DNA of 64,000 nucleotides from NCBI GenBank assembly GCA_035610835.1, contig CM069455.1, forward strand, positions 20,659,874 to 20,723,873, in the 5' to 3' direction. The notes below the pieces were generated by a model that was given only the letters and a program-made list of their open reading frames with translations, was not told the DNA's origin and did not search any database. Origin of the DNA: Ophiura sarsii. Its lineage: Eukaryota > Echinodermata > Ophiuroidea > Amphilepidida > Ophiuridae. Position numbers and translations under genes: made by a program. Below, one piece after another: positions 26,601 through 35,600 of this stretch; the first letter of the stretch is position 1, and each line of letters begins with the position of its first letter.

Positions 26601-29600
26601 TACTGCTGCAGCTTCAGATGTGTTTGACTTTGATGAGGAAACAAAACCTAAAGCTAAGTAAGTAACTGTGGTGATATATTGTGTGCACAAATATACCTTA
26701 TATTCTGCATGTAATTAACGCCCCCCCCCCCCCCCACTCATTATTTTTCCACTCCCTTAACACTTTTGGACCTGTGATTTTGACATTTCCCAGGTAATGA
26801 ATCATCTAAGAATTTTGTCAATGGTCCACTTTCAGGGCATGAGGGTTAGTTTATGACCTTGTTGGGGCATAATTATGTCCTTTGCAGTCTTTTAATTGGA
26901 CCACAACATGGGAAATAGGCACACCCTTAGATGATTTATTACCTGCGAAATGTCAAATCACAGGTCCATAAGTGTTAAGGGAGTGGGAACATAATGCTAT
27001 TTTTGTATGGAAATTTAACCCTCAAATAACCTCCCCCATACAGATTTAATAGAACTAAGGTACGTGAAGGTCACCTTTCTTGTCCTGCAAATTTGCCTGC
27101 AAAGTTGAGCTTCTTAGCTATAAATTCTGAGATAAATAACCTTTTTGGTGATAAAATTTGTCATAACACAGCGGCGATGTAGCGAGTGACGCTCAACACA
27201 GCGTGGTATAGGAAAATAATATTTGAGTAACCTAGGGAGTCTGAACCAACTGGATCTCTTGTATAAAGAAAATAAATCTCTTCAGTGATAAACAAGTCAA
27301 AATCGCAGTGTTTTATCAGTACTAGCGCTAGAAACAGGGCTTGGAAAGAGATGCTATTTCATTAAAATGATTCGTTTGATAAACGGAGTTACCAGTACGT
27401 GTTGTGGCAATGGTAGTGAATTGGATTACGTGCAGTAATACGGATCGTATAGGGTTTAAAAGGTATGTATTTTCAGTTGAAAATTGACCCCAAAAAATGC
27501 CCCACTTTTATTTTTGATTTTCATTCTATTAATATATCTTTGACAGTGCAACTCCCAAGCTTTATCAGAGTGGATTCAAGTTTGCATGGAATCTCAAAAC
27601 AGGTACGTGTAACTGTAATGATATGTGAAGGCATGAAACCCTCAAAACAGGTATGTGTAATGATATGTGAAGGGATGAAAATCTCAAAACAGGTATGTGT
27701 AATGATATGTGAAGGGATGAAACCCTCAAAACAGGTATGTGTAATGATATGTGAAGGGATGAAACCCTCAAAACAGGTATGTGTAATGATATGTGAAGGG
27801 ATGGAACCCTCAAAACAGGTATGTGTAATGATATGTGAAGGGATGAAACCCTCAAAACAGGTATGTGTAATGATATGTGAAGGGATGAAACCCTCAAAAC
27901 AGGTATGTGTAATGATATGTGAAGGGATGGAACCCTCAAAACAGGTATGTGTAATGATATGTGAAGGGATGGAACCCTCAAGATCTCACCATTGATTTGC
28001 AGACATTTACTGTATATAAACTCCTCAAAAATAAGCCTGGAGATTTGTTTCAATCATCAATTTTTTGAATATTTCGTGATCATCCCGGTCTGTAGCTGTT
28101 CACACATCTAACGGACCCCAATGGAAATAAGCTTCAACGAGGCTTTCTTGGGTTATCCAGGGTCGTAAAGCCCAAATAAATAAATAAAATAAAATAAATA
28201 TATTCATATTGCGTTTCATGTCAATGAAAAGCTGATGTGTTTCTCTTTCCCAATGAATGATACCTCATTCATAGCAATTGCTTAGCCACATACTTGAGAA
28301 TGAGGGGAGGTCTTTAGTTTTGCGTAGTATAAACTGCTTTGCTCTTTATGACTTGTGTCACAATTCCTAAGTTATGTGTAGCAGTTCTTCAATACAAATT
28401 CACGGAAATCGGGATTAGAAGACGGAAGATGTAAAATCACGAAATTTTATTGAGAAAATGTCCTTTAAATGCTGTTCAAATCCATCCAAATATCAAGTAT
28501 TAACACTCCGGGAAATGAGTTTAATCCTTCAATCGTACATGTGGCCTTCGCAAAACGGGGGAATACCTTGTTATCGATGTAACAAACTTGTATTGTTATA
28601 GTTTTTTCGATTATTGCCTTGAGCACTGTTGTAATAGCGTGCCTTGCTTCTTAACACGTGAGTGAGTGTCCAACCAAAAGATCGAAATAGCTCACGTAAT
28701 ATAAATGGCGGCGACCTGCTTCTATGCAGTTCGGGTTTTAGCATCGGCTGTTTTTCATACTTCCTAGTCGAAATATGGCATCGCAAAGTATGCAACGGCT
28801 CTTTACAGTTGCGTCGCAAACATGCTGTCTTGTGGAGCTTTTTGCGATGCAATACACCTTATGTCGGACGTTGCCCATGTGTAGAGAAAGTGTTGCACCT
28901 ATAGTCTATTTATTTGTCCATCACAAGAGAGTGACGTAACTGTCATTCACTAAATTCAGTACGTAAACGTGTGCGCCTACTCGAAGCACTGACGTATACA
29001 CTCATGTGTAGAGAGGCGGAAGACACATGTTGCCCCTGCGTAGTTACATCACTGTCTTGTGATGGAGAAATAGACTATAGCAATGGGTATTGAATCAGAG
29101 AGAATTCTAGGTTATTCAAACCAGATGACCGACCAATAGGCCTACAGACCAACAAGCGAATTAACTAATAGATGTTGTTTTGTTATATTACAGGGAAACA
29201 GAAGACATTTGAAGTCAATGATTTGGTAGAGTTTGACCAATCACATCTTCGGTAAGCATGCATCTTTATTTGTATGTGATGGCTCCAGGTTCCTTGAAAA
29301 TATGAATATAGTCAGAAGAGGCCATGAAGAAAGATGCAATAAATGAATAAAGAACAGAATTGAAAAACTTAAAACAAAAGTGTTCATGTTTGCTGATTTT
29401 AGCGTGAAAAGCTTGAACATAAATGTCCACTTTTACAGTTAAGCAAACCACTGCTTCGTATTTAGGAATCAGAAAGAAATTATAAACTGGTGGTCAATTT
29501 GAGAAATTCTGAGGAAATTACATTAGGAACTTTTTGACATACCCGATGACCTGTTAAGCAGATTAAAAAATAATTTTCCCTAATATGATAGGAATATATC

Positions 29601-32600
29601 AGTCATCCTTTGAATGAAGGGTCGTATTCTTGTACGCATTTTAACACTGTTTTAAGCTCAAACGTGTTTAACTTTGACTTTATAAATATGCAATTTGACT
29701 AAACACAATTCTTGAAATTTGTTTAACTTATTAAACACACGTCTAACCCACTAAAAAGTGTCTAACTTTAAACATGGATATGGGGTAGTTAAACTAAACT
29801 CGTTCACCAATTGTACGCCTTGAATGATTACTCAACCGTGCCCGGTGCAAGCTGATTGCAGATTGTGTGGTCTTAAAAATACATGTGCATTTTGAGGAAT
29901 TTGGTTAAATAATTATTGTAACCCATTTGGGCCACAATAAATTGAATACCTGCGTACAATGAACGCACGACCACACTGGGGATGAGATTTACAGAGTTTA
30001 AAATCAGGTTTTTGTTAAACATGTCGTTTAAACGTTAAATTTGTGTTTATTTTGAACACAAGTTTATTTAGACACAGGTTTTAAACTAAAATCGTGATTA
30101 GTCAATAATACAGCTTAATGTAAACAAGATCGCTTAGGTTTGAATTTCAGATGCTTTACCATGCGAGGTCTTGTGGCCCAATGGACAAGGCAGTTGACAA
30201 GCAATCAACAGATCCTGGGTTTGATTCCCGGGCGAGATCGTTTTTCCCATTATTGTCTCTTTTCTACCCCTACGGCGAACCTGTTTAAAATATTTATAAT
30301 TTGTTTAATACCCGTCGTATACGCCTATTATTTCTATTAATGTAAACAATTACATTTCTTGCTAAATTAAATTTGTTGACATGCTGCATGTGATTCCACT
30401 GCTGAAGTGCTACATAATGTTCTCAAATTGTCATCTTTGTATAAAACAAATTGACTGAGCTATGTGTGGTCAAATTACAAATGTAATCCAACAGTATTAC
30501 CCTTTTGCTGAGTGGGTTAAGGCATTGTATGAAACATTTGATTAAAATTATGCATTTGACTGTAATATTATTACATTCAGCGACACTCAACAGGACAATA
30601 TGGATCGCAGCCCTTATACGTGTTGTAAGCCTTGTACTAGGTGAGGGTTACAATTTGAGAATGATTGATGCCATGCTTTTGAAGATTTTTTCCCTAGATA
30701 CTGGGATATACGAGGGTCATTCAATAAGTTCTACCTCCTCACTCATAACATCGCTAATATGATTGTCAGCCTCATGACATTTGTCATAATCATAGCTCTG
30801 AATCATAGCTACACATTGATAGTAAATGATAATTGATACCTGCTTCACTTTTGTTATGATGCGATCAAAGCCAGAGTGAGATTTTGGACAACGGACACGG
30901 AAAATTACCCTAAAGATAAATATATGTTTTTTTCGTTTTCTCTCCATATTGTATGATTAGATATAATAGCCCGATTTAATACTGAAAATAGAAAATAATT
31001 GATGATTTCTGAATATAATGCTGTATTATCATGTATAAATCAGATTGCAGGCAATATTTACCTTTGTAGGCTTTCAAAAAGTATACTATCAACTCGAATG
31101 TATTGCTACGCACGCTTTAGCAAGCGGGAATACTGCTATTCGGTCAAATTTTCATTGTTACAAGTCAAGCCAGGTACTCAGTGATACAATATTATCTCTT
31201 CGAAGGACCTGAAATCCCTCTATTTAGTCCAGTATAATGAAGATTATATGACTTTTGCAGCAGTTCTCTATAGGGTAGGGTTTAGATTAATAGCTGTCCT
31301 GGTCTAGTTCTTGCTAATTAGAGGGCATTTCCCAAAAAAAATCAGTCACTGTTATTGTTTATATTCTGTTCAAGAGACATTTGTAATTTAGAACGGTTTT
31401 AGTTGACCGATAGGTACCTTTTGTCTTTTAGAATTGGCCAAATGAATAGCACTTATGAGACATTTGGCTGTTTTTTATCTGTTTCCGTCGCACTAAATGG
31501 ACGTCTGGTTTTCATTGCATCTCCAAAAAAGTACAACCAGTACTTATACCAATTTACTATGAATTTATAGCCGAGATTCAAAGCTAAAATTGTTGAATGT
31601 TTCATACGACTGGCTTATATAATAGCAAAGTTATGAATCAGGAGGTAGAACTTATTGAATGACCCTCGTATGTTGCTTGTGTTTTGTATTTTTTGTTGTT
31701 ATTAAAACTGCATTGGTGCATTTGTTGTCTGGATCGTTACAGATTATACAGTGTGAGTCCGAATGTTTTGGACCCGACTTTATAAAGTCATTAAAATATG
31801 TAGCCATTATCAAAGCAATTGTAAATCAGATGTAATAAGTTGGTATATTTGAAATACTTGGTAAACATTTTTGAAGAAAAGGGCTTGCAATTAACACACT
31901 GAAATTGCTCTTGACCACAGTGGTTCAATGGTTCGTGACAAATGTTATCGAAATTCTGTGCAGATGTGATGCATCACAAAGTTGGTTTTCTTCCTCTTTA
32001 GAGTAGTAATCAAACTGCTGAAAATGGCTTTATACTTTATTGAATAATAGGATATTTGAGTGTTAAATTGGCTCTCATAAAGGAGTTTTGACTCAAAATT
32101 CCTGTGACAGAGATGGTGTCAACAATGGACCTACGTCACATAATCTCCTGGCCACAGTTCATTCGGCATACGTGGGCGCACTTCGATCAGGCTGCGCACG
32201 CATGCTTGAACTCACAAAATACTGCCAAAACAAACAACACCAAAGCAACTGATTGGTCAAATTTAAACTGAAGCCTTTTTAACGATCGTCACGCTGCGCA
32301 GTATCCACCAACGCAGTGTTCCCGCTGTGCCATAACCACCGACGCAGTGGGGCGTGATGGTGCGTGGAAAAGCTCATGAGTTTTTTCAGTTCTCACGTTT
32401 GACTTGAGCACCAACCAATCAGAGCCTTGAGGTCGAGATGACATAGTGCGCACAACGGATAACCATTGCACCGTTTTGGGGTGAAGTTGAGCAGGCGAAC
32501 TTTACGCGAGCTCAACCTCATGTGACGTGGGCCAATTCTCACTAAATCCTCGATAGTGTTTCTCAGTATGTACTCATTGCCAGGAAAATTTGCATAAGTG

Positions 32601-35600
32601 AATCCATATCATTATCTGACTCACCCTGTATACATTTTGTTAATGTTTTTGAATGAAAAATGAATTTGAATCTCATACTTTTGATCTCAGTACAAGTTAC
32701 CAAACTCCTAGGATTCACAGAGTTTGTACAACTCTTTTCAACAGACATCTCATTTGATCTAATCTAATTTGTGAGCATTTAATAGGCCTTTTCTGACAGT
32801 CATGATATTTTGTGGACAAAAAAATGAAATAAATAGCTTGCACTCTCAAATGTAGATATTTTTGCCTAAATTGTCATTGATTTAACCAAATTTGAGACAT
32901 TTTAGCAAAATAGTCTCCTGTTTTTAAAATTTTACAGAATTTCAGATGTTTGTAAAGGCTCGTCATTATCCCTGAACTTCAAATTGAGTCAAATAATTTA
33001 CCATCTTGTAAATCAGATCAAATGTTGAAATTATTATCCATTTTATTGTATTTTGGTATTGGTCATTCAAGGAACAAAGGTGTATCGATAAGCCTAGCAC
33101 TAGCATTTCTAATGCTACGAGCTGAGTTTAGTGATATATTTAGCAAATGTTTTAATTTCTCTGACAGTTAGTTTTAAATGCTTATTTTTTTCTTCAAAGT
33201 GACTTTATTTCCTTGTTATATTTAGATCAGTGCATGATATTTTTGTTTTGCCAAAGTTAAGAAATATACACACCAAAACATGCGTTGATAAATTAAATTG
33301 ATTTGTGGTTATTTTCTTTTCACAACAAAGTTTAACGTAGGAAGATAATGTCTATTGCATTGACTGTTTCACTTTAGCTGAATATAAAATAATCACAAAG
33401 CTAACTTCGGTGTTAGAAGTTGTGACTTAAATGTGATGCATGCAGCATCTCTATTATGAGGAATTGTTTAGGGGGACTTACTTTTGGTGTTGTGTTTAGA
33501 TAATGTCTTTACGTAGCTGTGACCATCTCTAATCTATGATAACTCTACTGGGACTTGTGAGTACTAATCTACTTGGTCTATCTTACCTACGCATAGGAGA
33601 ATAACCCGGAAACAAACATAATAATTAAGTATAGGGGTTAATATGGCTAGGTTAGGTATGTTTTCCACAGGCACAATGCACAAATCATTTACGGATACAA
33701 TTTAACATTCTTGTGTCAAGTCTAGGACAGGGCTCACTTTTTAACTTAAATATAAGAATTTAAAAGGGTCAAAGAATTTGTTTTGGTCCAATATTTTAAA
33801 TCTGTGGGTCCAAATTTTGATTTGGCTATTGATATTAAAATTCAAACAATTTGTTGAAGTGAATTTCTTCATGACATTAACTTGTAGAAAAGCCATATGT
33901 TAAAAAAGAAACAACAAATTGATTCATACTGGAAAAGCCTTCAGGTTTAAATAAAAGTAGTCAGTAAATATTAATCATGAGGTAAATGAAAGGTTATACA
34001 AAAATAGAAAACAAATGGATTTAGTGGAAAAGCCGCCAGGTTGAATTAAAGTTGTCAGTAAATGTCCATCAGTGAGATAAATAAAAATGAAATGTTACAA
34101 AAATAGAAAACAAATTGATTTAGTGGAAAAGCCGCCAGGTTTAAATACAAAGTAGTCAGTAAATGTCAATCAGGAAGATAAATGAAAATGTTACATAAAA
34201 AGTGTTTTTTCCCTTTGGAAGGAGAACTTTATCATTACGAAACAATTCCTAACTTATGTAACCTTATATAACTTTTTCTATTATATTTTTACCAGGAAAA
34301 CCTGGAATCCTGGTAAAGAACTTTGTCAAAGGCTACAGAGAAAGTGGAGTATACCTCAGAGTAATACTAGAGGAGTACATGTACTGACCAATGAAGCTGT
34401 ATTCAAAAGTAAGTTGGATTATATCTTGTTAAGCAACGAAAAACCCTTAAGCTGTTCTACGGGCAAAAGGACCACTCGGGTAGGGTCGGTCTGGCATGGG
34501 TATTTGAGGGGGGGGGGGGGGGGGGAGAAGGGGTCAAATATTTCAAGAAACTTTGGTGAATTCTCAACAATTTTCAAAATGTGCACATATTTTCTTTCTT
34601 TATTTTTTTTCGTTAAAAATTGTCAAACAATCCCCCCCCCCCCCCCCCCCAAAAAAAAGTGTTGGCAATAAATGGAACATTGAAATTTCTAACAAATGGG
34701 TCGGTCCGGCTTGTAGAACAGGGTTAGTTTTTTGTTGTTGTGGTATCCTGGTTTGCTCATAAGGCATCAATGAAATATTGTAGTGCATACATATAGAAGC
34801 TTGACATAAAAGGCGTCTGATGCAAACTGATGTTCAGACAAGTTGCGTGACTTGGGTCATTTTGCGGTAGTCAACATGGACAAATCGAGCAGCTTGTCTT
34901 TGTATTTGTTCAAACCTATAGGGCCGTATTCTCGTACTAAACACGGTTTTAGCTTAAGACCGTGTTTAACTAAACGCGTGTCTAACTTAAATGTGAGTTT
35001 ATCCTTTAAACGACGTGTTTAACAAAACATGATTTTAAACTCTGCAAGTCCTGCGTTGGTTGTATACAGGTATTTAATTCATTGTGGCCCTAATGGAGTA
35101 CAATAAATATCGACCGAATGCCTTAAATACACGGTACTTTTAAAGACTACGTGATCCGCACGTCAGCTTGCACGAGTCACGGATGAGTGATTATTCAAGG
35201 CAAACAGTTGGTGCGCGAGTTTAGTTAAACACGCATTAAACTACCCCGTACCCATGTTTAAAGTTAGACACATTTCGGAGAGTTAGACGCGTGTTTAAGT
35301 AAAACAAATGTACGAGAATTGCGTTTAGTTAAACGCTGTGTCTAAATTCAAAGTTAGACGCGTGTTTAGCTTAAAACCGTGTTTAACTACGTACGAGAAT
35401 ACGGCCCATAGAGTTCATCTTACACATATTTGTCCTTACTGTTGTATTTGGATATTAACTCTCAATCATGAATTAGGCATCAACTATCTTGTGGGCAAGT
35501 TCTTAAAACATTTGGCATTTTGGATACACCACTAGATACATTGTATAGTCTGTTTAAGCTATGCCTTTACATTTCTTACATCTTATTTGTTCAAACCTAT

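Noticed and set aside
27465..28053. Long open frames on both strands with 14-residue repeats
   Set aside because: They come from a 42-bp minisatellite free of stops in those frames; the true DCAF15 exon here is 56 bp and in another frame.
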